DNA of 64,000 nucleotides. Source: Streptomyces paludis. GTDB lineage: Bacteria; Actinomycetota; Actinomycetes; Streptomycetales; Streptomycetaceae. Below the pieces are notes generated by a model. That model was not told where the DNA came from, searched no databases, and saw only the letters and a list, made by a program, of their open reading frames with translations. Made by a program: the position numbers and the translations under genes. Below, piece after piece: positions 7,871 to 16,457 of this stretch; position 1 is the first letter of the stretch, and every line of letters begins with the position of its first letter. The stretch lies in NCBI RefSeq assembly GCF_003344965.1, contig NZ_CP031194.1, positions 5,146,001 to 5,210,000 of the forward strand, read 5' to 3'.

Positions 7871-9127
7871 ATGACCACCCGAATCCTCCCGGTCGTCGGC
7901 GAAACCGACGCCGCCCGGTCCATCACCACCCTGCTCAGCCAGCTCCCCGACGCGGAGCCGGCCGGGCCGGTCGGTGACTCGACCACCCTGATCGACACCC
8001 TGGCCCGGCTGGCCGCCGAGTCGATCGACGAACTGCCGGAGGTCGTGCTGGTCCACGAGCGGATCGGCCCGGTGCCGGCGCTCGAACTGATCCGGGAAGT
8101 CGCCCTCCGTTTCCCCGCGGTGGGCGTCGTCCTGGTCACCACGGACCCGAGCCCCGGGCTGTTCTCGGCCGCGATGGACTCCGGCGCGCGTGGTCTGGTC
8201 AGCATGCCGCTCTCGTACGAGGAACTGGCCCAGCGCGTCCAGGCGGCGGCCGCCTGGTCCGTGGGGGTACGGCGCCATCTCGGCCAGGGCGCCGATGTGT
8301 TCACCGGCCCCGGCGGCACCGTGATCACGGTCAGCGGCGCGAAGGGCGGCGTCGGTACGACCCTCACGGCGGTCCAGCTCGCGCTGGCCGCGAAGGCGTC
8401 CGGCATGAACACCGCGCTGGCCGATCTCGACCTCCAGTCCGGCGACATCGCCTCGTACCTCGATGTGCAGTTCCGCCGCTCGATCGTGGACCTGGCATCG
8501 ATCCAGGACATCTCCCCCCGGGTCCTCCAGGACGCGGTCTTCATCCACCCGACCGGGCTGGGACTGCTGCTGGCGCCGGGGGAGGGGGAGCGCGGCGAGG
8601 AGATCAACGAGCGGTCCGTACGGCAGATCGTCAGCGCGCTGCGCAACCGCTACGACGTCGTGGTCGTCGACTGCGGCACCCAGATGAACAGCGCGAACGC
8701 CGCCGCCATCGAGATGGCCGACACGACCGTACTGCTGACGACGCCGGATGTGGTGTCGGTGCGCGCGGCCAAGCGCATGGTGCGGCTCTGGGACCGGCTC
8801 CAGATCCGTAAGGCCGAGGAGACCGTGACCGTCGTCAACCGCCATACGCGCAGCACCGAGATCCAGCCCCCGCTGATCGAACGGATCACCGGCACCCGGG
8901 TCGCCAAGGTGACGATCCCCGCCAACTTCAAGGAGTTGCAGGCGTCCGTGGACGCGGGCCGGATGCAGGACCTGGAGGCCAAATCCACGGTGAAGCAGGC
9001 GATGTGGGGGCTGGCCGGAGAGCTGGGGCTGGTGAAGATACCGGAGCCCACGGAGAAGAAGCAGGGCAAGTTCAAGGGCGAGGCGGACCGGGGCTCGATC
9101 CGGGTCCGCCGCGGCCGTTCGAAGTGA
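7871..9127 (+). CDS. cpaE: CpaE/TadZ-like ParA-family pilus localisation ATPase
   Basis: 418 residues. An N-terminal receiver-like domain (about 1-130) is followed by a MinD/ParA ATPase (about 145-390). The deviant Walker A reads GAKGGVGTT: the signature lysine (Lys158) is kept, but the P-loop lysine just before the threonines is missing, as reported for TadZ proteins. The Walker A' LADLDLQSGD and YDVVVVDCGTQ strands are intact. The receiver-like domain lacks an obvious phosphoacceptor Asp, reading VVLVHERIGP at that strand. These proteins position the Tad apparatus at the membrane. ATG 7871 follows the cpaB stop by 7 bases. Confidence 0.85.
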   Translation: MTTRILPVVGETDAARSITTLLSQLPDAEPAGPVGDSTTLIDTLARLAAESIDELPEVVLVHERIGPVPALELIREVALRFPAVGVVLVTTDPSPGLFSAAMDSGARGLVSMPLSYEELAQRVQAAAAWSVGVRRHLGQGADVFTGPGGTVITVSGAKGGVGTTLTAVQLALAAKASGMNTALADLDLQSGDIASYLDVQFRRSIVDLASIQDISPRVLQDAVFIHPTGLGLLLAPGEGERGEEINERSVRQIVSALRNRYDVVVVDCGTQMNSANAAAIEMADTTVLLTTPDVVSVRAAKRMVRLWDRLQIRKAEETVTVVNRHTRSTEIQPPLIERITGTRVAKVTIPANFKELQASVDAGRMQDLEAKSTVKQAMWGLAGELGLVKIPEPTEKKQGKFKGEADRGSIRVRRGRSK

Positions 9128-9134
9128 TGGACCG

Positions 9135-9180
9135 GACGGACAGACCGACGGACAGACCGGCAGACAGACCGACAGGCAGG
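9135..9180 (+). repeat. Short imperfect tandem repeat between cpaE and tadE
   Basis: Degenerate repeats of a 9-11 base unit around GACAGACCG fill most of the spacer just before the first tadE gene. It looks like simple-sequence drift; no function is apparent. Confidence 0.5.
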
Positions 9181-9210
9181 GTTCACGAGGTCGAGGGGGC
9201 ACGTTGCGCC

Positions 9211-9606
9211 ATGGGCGTTCAACTGAGAGGCAGAGTCGCCGCGCGGCTGCGTGACGACCGGGGACAGGCCGCGATCGAGTTCACCGGCATGGTCCCGGTC
9301 ATCCTGGCCACGGTCATCCTGCTCTGGCAGGCCGCGCTGATCGGCTACACGTTCTCGCTCGCGGGGAACGCGGCGGACGAGGCGGTACGGGCCGGAGCGG
9401 TGGCCCCGGAGGGGGCGCGGACGCCGGCGTGCCGGGCCGGGGCGGAGAAGAACGTGTCCGGGGCGTGGCGGGTGACGGGTGTGAGCTGCTGGTCGGACGG
9501 GTCCGAGGTGAAGGCGAACCTCTCGATCCGGGTGCCGCTGCTCTTCCCCGGCGTCAACATGCCGTTTACGGTGCCTGCCCACGCCTCCGCGGTAAGGGAG
9601 AGCTGA
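9211..9606 (+). CDS. tadE: TadE-family pseudopilin
   Basis: 131 residues. After a basic leader, DDRG|QAAIEFTGMVPVILATVILLW shows a prepilin cleavage site (Gly18, Glu at +5, Phe at +6) and a hydrophobic helix, the TadE signature. The remaining 80 residues include Cys pairs and form the exported head. TadE pseudopilins are processed by the prepilin peptidase and needed for Flp pilus assembly. Start ATG 9211 is preceded by GAGGGGG (9193-9199). The next tadE-like gene starts two bases after this stop. Confidence 0.85.
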   Translation: MGVQLRGRVAARLRDDRGQAAIEFTGMVPVILATVILLWQAALIGYTFSLAGNAADEAVRAGAVAPEGARTPACRAGAEKNVSGAWRVTGVSCWSDGSEVKANLSIRVPLLFPGVNMPFTVPAHASAVRES

Positions 9607-9608
9607 CG

Positions 9609-10013
9609 ATGCTGACCACGCTGACAATAGGGAAGCGCCTGCACGGCACCCCGCCCGGGAGCGGCCGGTCCCGCGACCGGGGCCAGGCCGCCGTCGAGTT
9701 CGTCGGGGTGATCTCGCTGCTGCTGGTGGCCGCCCTGGCGGCGATCCAGCTCGGCATCGCCGCGTACGCCATGCAGCAGGCCGGTACGGCCTCCCGCGCG
9801 GCGGCCAGGGCGGCTACGTACCGCGAGTCCACGATGACGGCGGACCAGGCGGGGCGCGCCGCGCTGAGCGACTGGCTGGCGAAGGGCAGCGGCTTCACCG
9901 TGGTCGGGGGGAACCAGCAGGTGAAGGTCACCGCCAGGGTGCCGATCCCGTCGGTCCTGCCGCTCTTCGACCTGCCGGACGCCCGGCGCAGCACGGTCAT
10001 GCCGCTCGACTGA
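9609..10013 (+). CDS. tadE: Second TadE-family pseudopilin
   Basis: 134 residues with SRDRG|QAAVEFVGVISLLLVAALAAIQ: Gly25 cleavage, Glu30 at +5 and a long hydrophobic helix. The exported part is small and Ala/Thr-rich, ending in VPIPSVLPLFDLPDARRSTVMPLD. A tandem partner of the preceding pseudopilin (ATG 9609, two bases after its stop), comparable to the TadE/TadF pair of other systems. Which of the two corresponds to TadF is not decidable by eye. Confidence 0.85.
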   Translation: MLTTLTIGKRLHGTPPGSGRSRDRGQAAVEFVGVISLLLVAALAAIQLGIAAYAMQQAGTASRAAARAATYRESTMTADQAGRAALSDWLAKGSGFTVVGGNQQVKVTARVPIPSVLPLFDLPDARRSTVMPLD

Positions 10014-10111
10014 CCGGGGTACGGATCACCTCGCTCACCCTCAGCAGAAGTACGCACCACCACCGCACCGCCACCACCGCACCACACCGGCAGAACCAGG
10101 GAGTTGAGGTC

Positions 10112-11452
10112 ATGAGCCTCAGAGCGCGCATCAGCAGCCCCGAACCGACGAACGGGCAGAGCGAGGAGAGCCTTCTCGTCGGGGTCTACCGCGCCAAGCT
10201 CCTGGAGGAGATCGACCTCGCGGAGATGTCCGCGCTCGCGGCGGCCGAGCGCCGGGCCCGTCTCGAACGCGTGCTGAGCCACATCATCAGCCGCGAGGGC
10301 CCGGTCCTCTCCACCGGCGAACGCACCCAGCTCATCCGCCGGGTCGTCGACGAGGCCCTCGGGCTCGGCATTCTGGAGCCGCTCCTCGAAGACGCCTCCA
10401 TCAGCGAGATCATGGTGAACGGCGCGGACCAGGTCTTTGTCGAGCGCAACGGGCGGCTGGAGCTGCTGCCGATGCGCTTCACCTCCAACGAGCAGCTGAT
10501 GCAGACCATCGAGCGCATCGTCTCGACCGTCAACCGCCGTGTCGACGAGGCAAATCCGATGGTCGACGCCCGTCTCCCGTCCGGCGAGCGCGTCAACGTG
10601 ATCATTCCGCCGCTCTCCCTCACCGGCCCCATCCTCACCATCCGCCGCTTCCCGCGCGCCTTCACCCTTCAGGAGATGATCGGCCTCGGCTCGCTGGACG
10701 AGCAGATGATGGTCCTGCTGGCCGGGCTGGTGCGCGCGAAGTTCAATGTGATCGTCTCCGGGGCCACCGGCACGGGCAAGACGACCCTGCTCAACTCGCT
10801 CTCCGGGCTGATCCCCAACGGCGAGCGCATCGTCACCATCGAGGACTCGGCCGAACTCCAGCTCCAGCAGTCGCATGTGATCACGCTGGAGAGCCGCCCC
10901 TCGAACGTCGAGGGCAAGGGCCAGATCACCATCCGCGACCTCGTACGCAACTCCCTGCGTATGCGACCCGACCGCATCATCGTCGGTGAGGTCCGCGGCG
11001 GGGAGACCCTCGACATGCTCCAGGCGATGTCCACCGGTCACGACGGATCGCTGGCCACCGTCCACGCCAACAGCGCGGAGGACGCGCTGATGCGGCTCCA
11101 GACGCTGGCGTCCATGTCGGAGGTGGAGATCCCGTTCGTGGCGATCAAGGACCAGATCAACAGCGCCGTCGATGTCATCGTCCAGCTCACCCGGCACGCC
11201 GACGGCTCCCGCCGGATCACCGAGATCGCCATTGTCGACTCGCACGGCCGGGAGGAGTACCGGATCGTCTCCGTCTGCCGCTATCACGCGCGGCCGATGA
11301 GTGCGGACGGGCGGGTCCACGGCACGTTCGAGTACTACCCGCTGCCGCGCCGGATCGCGGAACGGCTCTACCTGAAGAGCGAACCCGTACCGCCGGCCTT
11401 CGGGGTCGCGACCTCGGAGAAGGAGCTGGCCGTACGCAGGACGGCGGCCTGA
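10112..11452 (+). CDS. tadA: Tad secretion ATPase TadA/CpaF
   Basis: 446-residue type II/IV secretion ATPase of the CpaF branch. Walker A GATGTGKT spans 217-224; the Asp box, Walker B (RIIVGEVRGGE) and His box (GHDGSLATVHANS) follow in order. An N-terminal helical domain (about 20-110) precedes it. It powers polymerisation of the Flp pilus from the cytoplasmic face together with TadB and TadC. ATG with GGGAGTTGAGG upstream after a C/A-rich spacer of about 95 bases. The family's usual length is 420-480, so it is complete. Confidence 0.95.
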   Translation: MSLRARISSPEPTNGQSEESLLVGVYRAKLLEEIDLAEMSALAAAERRARLERVLSHIISREGPVLSTGERTQLIRRVVDEALGLGILEPLLEDASISEIMVNGADQVFVERNGRLELLPMRFTSNEQLMQTIERIVSTVNRRVDEANPMVDARLPSGERVNVIIPPLSLTGPILTIRRFPRAFTLQEMIGLGSLDEQMMVLLAGLVRAKFNVIVSGATGTGKTTLLNSLSGLIPNGERIVTIEDSAELQLQQSHVITLESRPSNVEGKGQITIRDLVRNSLRMRPDRIIVGEVRGGETLDMLQAMSTGHDGSLATVHANSAEDALMRLQTLASMSEVEIPFVAIKDQINSAVDVIVQLTRHADGSRRITEIAIVDSHGREEYRIVSVCRYHARPMSADGRVHGTFEYYPLPRRIAERLYLKSEPVPPAFGVATSEKELAVRRTAA

Positions 11453-11581
11453 GGCACACGCGCCGCCACCACCGACCGCCGACCACCGACCCCATGCAGC
11501 CCCTGTCCCCGTACCCCGTCCCCCGTCACCCCTCCCCGTCCCCCCTCCCCGTCCCCGTCCACCGAGAAGGTCCCGCACGAC
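11453..11581 (+). other. C-rich, G-poor spacer before tadB
   Basis: 129 bases with repeated CCCCGTCC and CACCGACC units and almost no G on the coding strand, ending in a GAGAAGG ribosome-binding site for tadB. Comparable to the spacers at 7024-7152 and 15047-15130. Confidence 0.45.
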
Positions 11582-12523
11582 ATGGATAATCTCCCGCTCC
11601 TGACGATCGGCGTCACACTGCTCACCTGTGTGCTCGGGGTCGTCGGCGTGCACGTGTACGCGTCGGGCAAGACGCAGCAGCAGATGCTCATCGACCGGAT
11701 GTCCTACACGGGACCGATGGAGACGGCCACCGGCCGGCGCCGCCGCTTCGCGGGCTTCGACCGGTGGCTGCGCAGGACGTCGCTCGGCAAGCGCATCGAG
11801 CGCAAGATCGGGGCGACGGGCCTCGATCTGACGGTGGGCGAGTACGCCGTGTACGTCGCGGGCGGAGTGCTGTCGCTGTACTTCGTCGTCGGCGCGGTCT
11901 TCGCGCCCTTCTTCGGGGCCCTGGCCGTGCTGATCGGGGTCTGGGGCGGCAACGCCTTCCTCAACTGGCAGCGGGTGAAACGTACGGAGGCGTTCATCAA
12001 CCAGCTCCCCGAGCTGACCCGGGTCCTCGCCAACGCCACCCACGCCGGGCTCGCGATGCGCACCGCGCTCGCGATGGCCGCCGAGGAACTGGAGGATCCG
12101 GCCGGCGAGGAGCTGCACCGGGTCGCCGACCAGCTCGCCGTCGGGCACTCGCTGGACGACGCCCTCGGTGAACTCGCCGACCGGCTGCCCTCGCGCGAAC
12201 TGGTCGTGCTCGTCACCACGCTGGTGCTGTCCAGCCGGGCGGGTGGCCAGGTGGTCAGCTCGCTGCGCAACCTCACGGAGACGCTGGAGGAGCGCAAGGA
12301 GACCCGCCGTGAGGTCAAGACGATGCTCTCGCAGGTGAAGGTCACCGCGCTGGCGGTCCCCCTGCTCGGCCTCGGCTTCCTGCTGATGATCAACGCGACG
12401 ACACCGGGCGCGCTGGACAAGATGACGGGTTCGGTGGTGGGCCAGGTGGGGACCGTCGTCGCCTTCGCCCTGTACGCCGTCGGCTATCTCCTGATCGGGC
12501 GCATGTCCCGGGTCAAGGTCTGA
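11582..12523 (+). CDS. tadB: Pilus assembly membrane platform protein TadB
   Basis: 313 residues: TM helix at about 6-26, two further hydrophobic segments around 88-130, a T2SS-F cytoplasmic domain (about 140-265; LPELTRVLANATHAGLAMRTALAMAAEELEDP is typical) and two C-terminal TM helices from about 258 onward. With TadC it forms the inner-membrane platform on which the TadA ATPase acts. It is followed after 19 bases by tadC. Confidence 0.9.
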   Translation: MDNLPLLTIGVTLLTCVLGVVGVHVYASGKTQQQMLIDRMSYTGPMETATGRRRRFAGFDRWLRRTSLGKRIERKIGATGLDLTVGEYAVYVAGGVLSLYFVVGAVFAPFFGALAVLIGVWGGNAFLNWQRVKRTEAFINQLPELTRVLANATHAGLAMRTALAMAAEELEDPAGEELHRVADQLAVGHSLDDALGELADRLPSRELVVLVTTLVLSSRAGGQVVSSLRNLTETLEERKETRREVKTMLSQVKVTALAVPLLGLGFLLMINATTPGALDKMTGSVVGQVGTVVAFALYAVGYLLIGRMSRVKV

Positions 12524-12542
12524 GAAGGGAGGGGACAGACAC

Positions 12543-13433
12543 ATGATGGGACTTCTCTACGCCGTCCTCGTGGGGCTCGGTGTGTACGGCGTCTTCCACG
12601 GCGTCCGCATGTACCGCGCGGACGCCCGGCTGCCGGGAGACCTCGCGCTGGCCCTTGAGGTCGGTGCCACCCGTACCACCGCCGTGGGTTCGGGGATCGA
12701 CCGGCTGGGCATGCGCTGGGCGCCCAGCGTGCTCAGGATGATGGGCCCCAAGCGCGTCGACGCGCTGCGCCGGCGGCTCGACATGGCGGGCAACCCGGGC
12801 GGTATGACCGTCGACCGGTTCGCCGCCCGGCGCGCGGTGTACGGCGCCCTCGGCGCGCTCGCCGCCCTCGCGATGCTCGCCAGGGGGCAGACGGTCGTGG
12901 CGCTGGTGGCGCTGGCGTACGGTCTGGTCTGGCCCGATGTGATCATCAGGGCGTCCATCCGGCGCCGTAAGACGGATATCGAGCGCACCCTGCCCGACTT
13001 CCTCGATGTCCTCGCCGTCGTCGTCTCCGCCGGTCTGGGCTTCCGTCAGGCGCTGGAGCGGGTCGCGAGCAAGTACAGCGGCCCCTGGGCGGACGAACTG
13101 AGCGTGACCCTGCGCCAGATGGACATGGGCGTCAGCCGCCGCGACGCGTTCGAGCAGTTGCGCAAGCGCAACGCGTCGGAGCAGGTGTCGATGTTCGTCA
13201 CGGCGCTCCAGCAGGGCGAGGAGCTGGGCGCCCCCATCGTCGACACGCTGATCCAGATAGCCAACGACATGCGCCGCGCGGACGCCCAGAGCGCCCGGCG
13301 CAGCGCGGCCCAGGCCGTACCGAAGAGCACGCTTGTCGTGACCATGGTGATGCTGCCCGCCACCATGATTCTGATCGTGCTCAGCTTCTACTACGGATCC
13401 GGCGTCGACTTCGCGAGCATTCTCTCCGGATGA
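12543..13433 (+). CDS. tadC: Pilus assembly membrane platform protein TadC
   Basis: 296 residues with N-terminal TM helix, a central TM pair (about 95-140), a T2SS-F domain (LPDFLDVLAVVVSAGLGFRQALERVA) and a C-terminal TM helix. It is the second half of the Tad platform. ATG 12543 has an adjacent ATG 12546; GGGAGGGG lies upstream. Its stop overlaps a possible ATG at 13430 that would extend the following histidine kinase. Confidence 0.9.
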   Translation: MMGLLYAVLVGLGVYGVFHGVRMYRADARLPGDLALALEVGATRTTAVGSGIDRLGMRWAPSVLRMMGPKRVDALRRRLDMAGNPGGMTVDRFAARRAVYGALGALAALAMLARGQTVVALVALAYGLVWPDVIIRASIRRRKTDIERTLPDFLDVLAVVVSAGLGFRQALERVASKYSGPWADELSVTLRQMDMGVSRRDAFEQLRKRNASEQVSMFVTALQQGEELGAPIVDTLIQIANDMRRADAQSARRSAAQAVPKSTLVVTMVMLPATMILIVLSFYYGSGVDFASILSG

Positions 13434-13717
13434 CAGGGACCTCGGAGGCGGCGGAGACGGCAGGGACGGCGGAGACGGCGGAGACGAACGGGGGTGGGGA
13501 CGTGGAGACGGACGTGACGATACGGACGACCCGCACCGTCAGGCTGACCGCGCCACGACGACGGCGCTCGCGGCCGACGATCCCGTTGAGACGTTCGCCC
13601 GACGCGCCCAAAAAGCCCCGTCCGTCCAGTACACCCAATGCATCCAGTACACCTGATCCATCCGATTCGATCGATCCATCCGGTCCGTCCGATCTGTTCG
13701 AACGGGAGGTGACCCCC
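13434..13717 (+). other. Repeat-rich leader between tadC and the histidine kinase
   Basis: The frame of the kinase is open here back to ATG 13430, which overlaps the tadC stop. The translated 96 residues are low complexity (Glu/Thr/Ala, then Arg, then Ser/Pro/Asp). The DNA is made of short repeats, GGAGACGG-like at 13448-13510 and ATCCGATCC-like at 13650-13690. A strong GGGAGG at 13704-13709 before ATG 13718 argues for the later start. Confidence 0.45.
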
Positions 13718-15046
13718 ATGGCTCAGAAGACCCTCACCCTCACGGGCGGGAACACCAGCGAAGTACCCCGCTCGGCGGTAACCGCCCCGAGCCGGCTGCC
13801 CCCGCTGCCCATCCAGGTCAACGCCCTCCAGGCGCTCTGCCGGCAGACCTTCGGCTTCCGGCTGGCGATGATCGCGCTCGCCGCGCCCTTCGCCCTCGCG
13901 CGCACGTCCTCGCCGCTGGGGACCTGGCTCGTCAGCGCGTCCGTACTCGTCACGTTCATGGTGTCGTACGTACTGCTGCGCGACTGGGAGCGGTTCGGGC
14001 CGATCCTGCTGCGCCATCCCGCGCTGCTCGCCGCCGACATGTCCTTCGGCGCGCTGCTCCTGGTGACGGCGTCCCCGGACTCGACGCTCGCGTACGTCAC
14101 GATCTGCACGCCGCTGCTCGCCGGGCTCGTGTACGGCTGGCGCGGCGCCGCCGTCTTCGCCGTGCTCCAGTCCCTGATCGTCGCCGCCGCCTACGCAGTC
14201 AACCCCGACGCGAAGGCCGGGTTCACCGCGCTGCTCCTGCCGGGCCTCTGCGTCATCGCGGGCGCGATCGGCAGCACCCTGCGCAACCTCATGCTCGGCT
14301 TCGGCGCCGCCAGCCAGGCCCTGACCGAGGCGCGCGCCCGGCTCGCCGTGGCCGGCGCCGTCGAGGAGGAACGGGCCCGGCTCGCCCGCGAGATGCACGA
14401 CTCGGTGGCCAAGACCCTGCACGGCCTCGCCATGGCGGCCGACGGCCTCGCCGGCTCGGCCGGCCGGCTCGACCCCGGGACCGTCAAGCGCCAGGCGGAG
14501 CTGGTGGCGCGGTCGGCGCGCCGGGCGGCGGCCGAGTCGCGCGAACTGCTCTCGGACCTGCGGCGTGAGTCCGGACTCGACGGCGGCGTGGACGTCCTGG
14601 CCGAACTCGCTTCCCGTACGAACGACTTCGCGCGCCGCCACGGGGTCGAGGCGACCTTCCGGCAGATCGGCAACGCCTCCGTACCGCCCCTGCCGCACGC
14701 CGTCGCGCGGCACGCGCTGACCATCGCGACGGAGGCGATGGAGAACGCGCAGCGCCACGCCCGCCCCAACTACGTGAACGTCGCGGCCGGGATCGTGGGC
14801 GATGTGCTGCGCATCAGCGTCTACGACGACGGCCCGGGCCTGCCGCCCGGCACCACCCTCGACGACCTCCGCCGGGCGGGCCACTTCGGCCTGGTCGGGA
14901 TGGTCGAACGGGCCGCCTCCATCGGGGCCCGGATCCGGATCGGACGCGGCAGGGCGGCCCGGGGCACGGAGGTACGGCTGGATCTCCCGGCGGTGGTTCT
15001 GGCCACGACGGGGGCAGAACCCGCAGGGGCCCCGCTACTGACCTGA
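13718..15046 (+). CDS. NarL-type sensor histidine kinase of the tad locus
   Basis: 442 residues from ATG 13718 (GGGAGG 8 bases upstream). Several hydrophobic helices between about 45 and 190 form a membrane sensor with little external sequence. The HisKA_3 dimerisation domain has REMHDSVAKTLHGLA with phosphoacceptor His227. A HATPase domain follows, with N-box TEAMENAQRHA and G-box DDGPGLPPG. It should autophosphorylate and pass phosphate to the response regulator encoded 98 bases downstream. Location between tadC and the pilin gene suggests it controls pilus expression. An alternative start at 13430 would add a low-complexity N-terminus. Confidence 0.85.
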   Translation: MAQKTLTLTGGNTSEVPRSAVTAPSRLPPLPIQVNALQALCRQTFGFRLAMIALAAPFALARTSSPLGTWLVSASVLVTFMVSYVLLRDWERFGPILLRHPALLAADMSFGALLLVTASPDSTLAYVTICTPLLAGLVYGWRGAAVFAVLQSLIVAAAYAVNPDAKAGFTALLLPGLCVIAGAIGSTLRNLMLGFGAASQALTEARARLAVAGAVEEERARLAREMHDSVAKTLHGLAMAADGLAGSAGRLDPGTVKRQAELVARSARRAAAESRELLSDLRRESGLDGGVDVLAELASRTNDFARRHGVEATFRQIGNASVPPLPHAVARHALTIATEAMENAQRHARPNYVNVAAGIVGDVLRISVYDDGPGLPPGTTLDDLRRAGHFGLVGMVERAASIGARIRIGRGRAARGTEVRLDLPAVVLATTGAEPAGAPLLT

Positions 15047-15130
15047 CCCACTCACCCACGTCAGCCACCCCCCCCACCCACGTCCCCTCAACCCTCGTTC
15101 CCCCCCCGACCCTGTTCCCCACACTCTGAG
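15047..15130 (+). other. Poly-C rich spacer before the response regulator
   Basis: CCCCCCCC-type runs with almost no G between the kinase and response-regulator genes. It is the most extreme of the G-poor spacers in the tad cluster. The AGGAGG ribosome-binding site of the next gene follows at 15131. Confidence 0.45.
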
Positions 15131-15144
15131 AGGAGGCCGCAGCC

Positions 15145-16251
15145 ATGCCGGACGACATCGCGAGCCCGCCCCCCACTTCCGTACCGTCCGTACCGCCTGT
15201 ACCGCCAGCACTTTCGGCGACCTCTGTGGCACCCGACGCGACCACTCCCGCGGGACTGCCCGACTTCCCGCCGACGATGCCCGCCGCCCCGGCGCTGCGC
15301 GTGGTGGTCGCCGACGACAACCCGGTGGTACGCGCCGGTCTCACCGTCCTGCTCTCCGGCCGCGACGACATAGAGGTCGTCGCGGAGGCGTCGGACGGCC
15401 GACAGGCGTACGAGCAGGCCCTGCTCACCCGGCCCGATGTCATCCTGCTGGACGTGCGGATGCCCGGCGTCGACGGCATCTCCGCCCTGCCGCACCTGGT
15501 GCGCCTCGCGCCGGTGCTGATGATGACGTACAGCCGGGAGAGCCGGATCGTCCACGAGGCGCTGCGGCTGGGCGCCGGCGGCTATCTGGTTCACGGCGAG
15601 TTCACCGCCGACCAACTGGTCCACGCCGTACAGGACATCAAGCAGGGCCGGGCCCACTTCACCTACTCCGCCTCCAGCGCGCTGCTGGCGACGGTGCGGG
15701 GCGGGGGCCCCGGCGGTCCCGGCGGGGCCGACGGTACGGGTGGGACCGCCGGGGCTGAGCCGCTGCCCGAGGGACTGGGTACGGCGTTCACCGGCCCCGG
15801 CTACATACCCGCCGTTCCCGAGCAACTATCTGCAACCGCACACGGTGCGCCGCCTGGACATCCGCCGTATTTTCCGCCCATGCCGCCAACGAACTCGCAG
15901 GTGAGGCAAGTTGAGCAAGGGTTGAGCAGGCAACAATTTGCTCAAGATGCTTCGCTTTCGCAAGCGGATGTGGCACATTCGTTCCAAGGGCGCCAGCAGG
16001 CCGCCCCCGCCGGGCATTCCGCGCCACGCGGGAACCTGTACTCCGAGTTGAGTCAGCGGGAGGTGGAGATCATGGATCTGATCGCGTCGGGTATGACCAA
16101 TCAGCAGATCGCCGCCGCCTGCTTCATCAGCCAGAAGACCGTCAAGAACCACATCAACCGCATCTTCGCCAAGCTGAACGCCGCCAGCCGAGGCGAGGCC
16201 ATCGCCCTCTGGAACGGCATCGCGCGAGGGGGTGCGAGCCGCCATGGCTGA
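15145..16251 (+). CDS. NarL/LuxR-type response regulator with long linker
   Basis: 368 residues. A proline-rich N-terminal extension (1-50) precedes a receiver domain (about 52-165) with VVVADDNPVVRAGL and phosphoacceptor Asp103 in ILLDVRMPG. A linker of about 120 residues follows, then a LuxR HTH (about 298-360: LSQREVEIMDLIASGMTNQQIAAACFISQKTVKNHI). The linker is Gly-rich, then Gln/Ser-rich; the DNA at 15820-15990 is clearly less GC-rich than its surroundings. AGGAGG lies 8 bases before ATG 15145. It is probably phosphorylated by the upstream kinase. The GGGCCC triplet sites near the pilin-type genes are candidate targets (inference). Confidence 0.85.
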   Translation: MPDDIASPPPTSVPSVPPVPPALSATSVAPDATTPAGLPDFPPTMPAAPALRVVVADDNPVVRAGLTVLLSGRDDIEVVAEASDGRQAYEQALLTRPDVILLDVRMPGVDGISALPHLVRLAPVLMMTYSRESRIVHEALRLGAGGYLVHGEFTADQLVHAVQDIKQGRAHFTYSASSALLATVRGGGPGGPGGADGTGGTAGAEPLPEGLGTAFTGPGYIPAVPEQLSATAHGAPPGHPPYFPPMPPTNSQVRQVEQGLSRQQFAQDASLSQADVAHSFQGRQQAAPAGHSAPRGNLYSELSQREVEIMDLIASGMTNQQIAAACFISQKTVKNHINRIFAKLNAASRGEAIALWNGIARGGASRHG

Positions 16252-16274
16252 CCGTCTCCCCGGCCCCGTCCGAC

Positions 16275-16318
16275 GGGCCCAATCCCCGCGTTGGGCCCGC
16301 AGTTGGGCCCGCAGGCCC
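16275..16318. promoter_or_regulatory. GGGCCC cluster site B upstream of flp
   Basis: GGGCCC at 16275, 16293 and 16305, with AGGCCC at 16313 (steps of 18, 12 and 8). Read on the minus strand, the last three match the 8-then-12 arrangement of the sites at 18878 and 22634. A TACGTT at 16343-16348 lies 30 bases after the last copy and could be the flp -10, leaving a leader of about 100 bases. Confidence 0.5.
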
Positions 16319-16457
16319 ATGGCGGGTGCCACCTCTCCGGCGTACGTTTCTCATGTCGCCAGCGAGACCGGCCAGGAGGAAGCCGGAATCGCGAACGACA
16401 CCAAAGACTCGTACGAGTCGGCCGGACAGCGGCCGGCCGACACCGGAGGAGAACACC

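Noticed and set aside
7871..9127. Chromosome or plasmid partition protein ParA
   Set aside because: The deviant Walker box resembles ParA, but there is no ParB or parS, and the gene is embedded in a tad operon with a receiver-like N-terminus, as in CpaE/TadZ.
9566..12544. A 992-codon minus-strand open frame across the tad genes
   Set aside because: It mirrors TadA, TadB and TadE codons, shows no domain, and crosses known intergenic spacers.
13448..13690. CRISPR-like or minisatellite array
   Set aside because: Repeats are short, degenerate and without uniform spacers; they sit in an open low-complexity frame before the kinase start.
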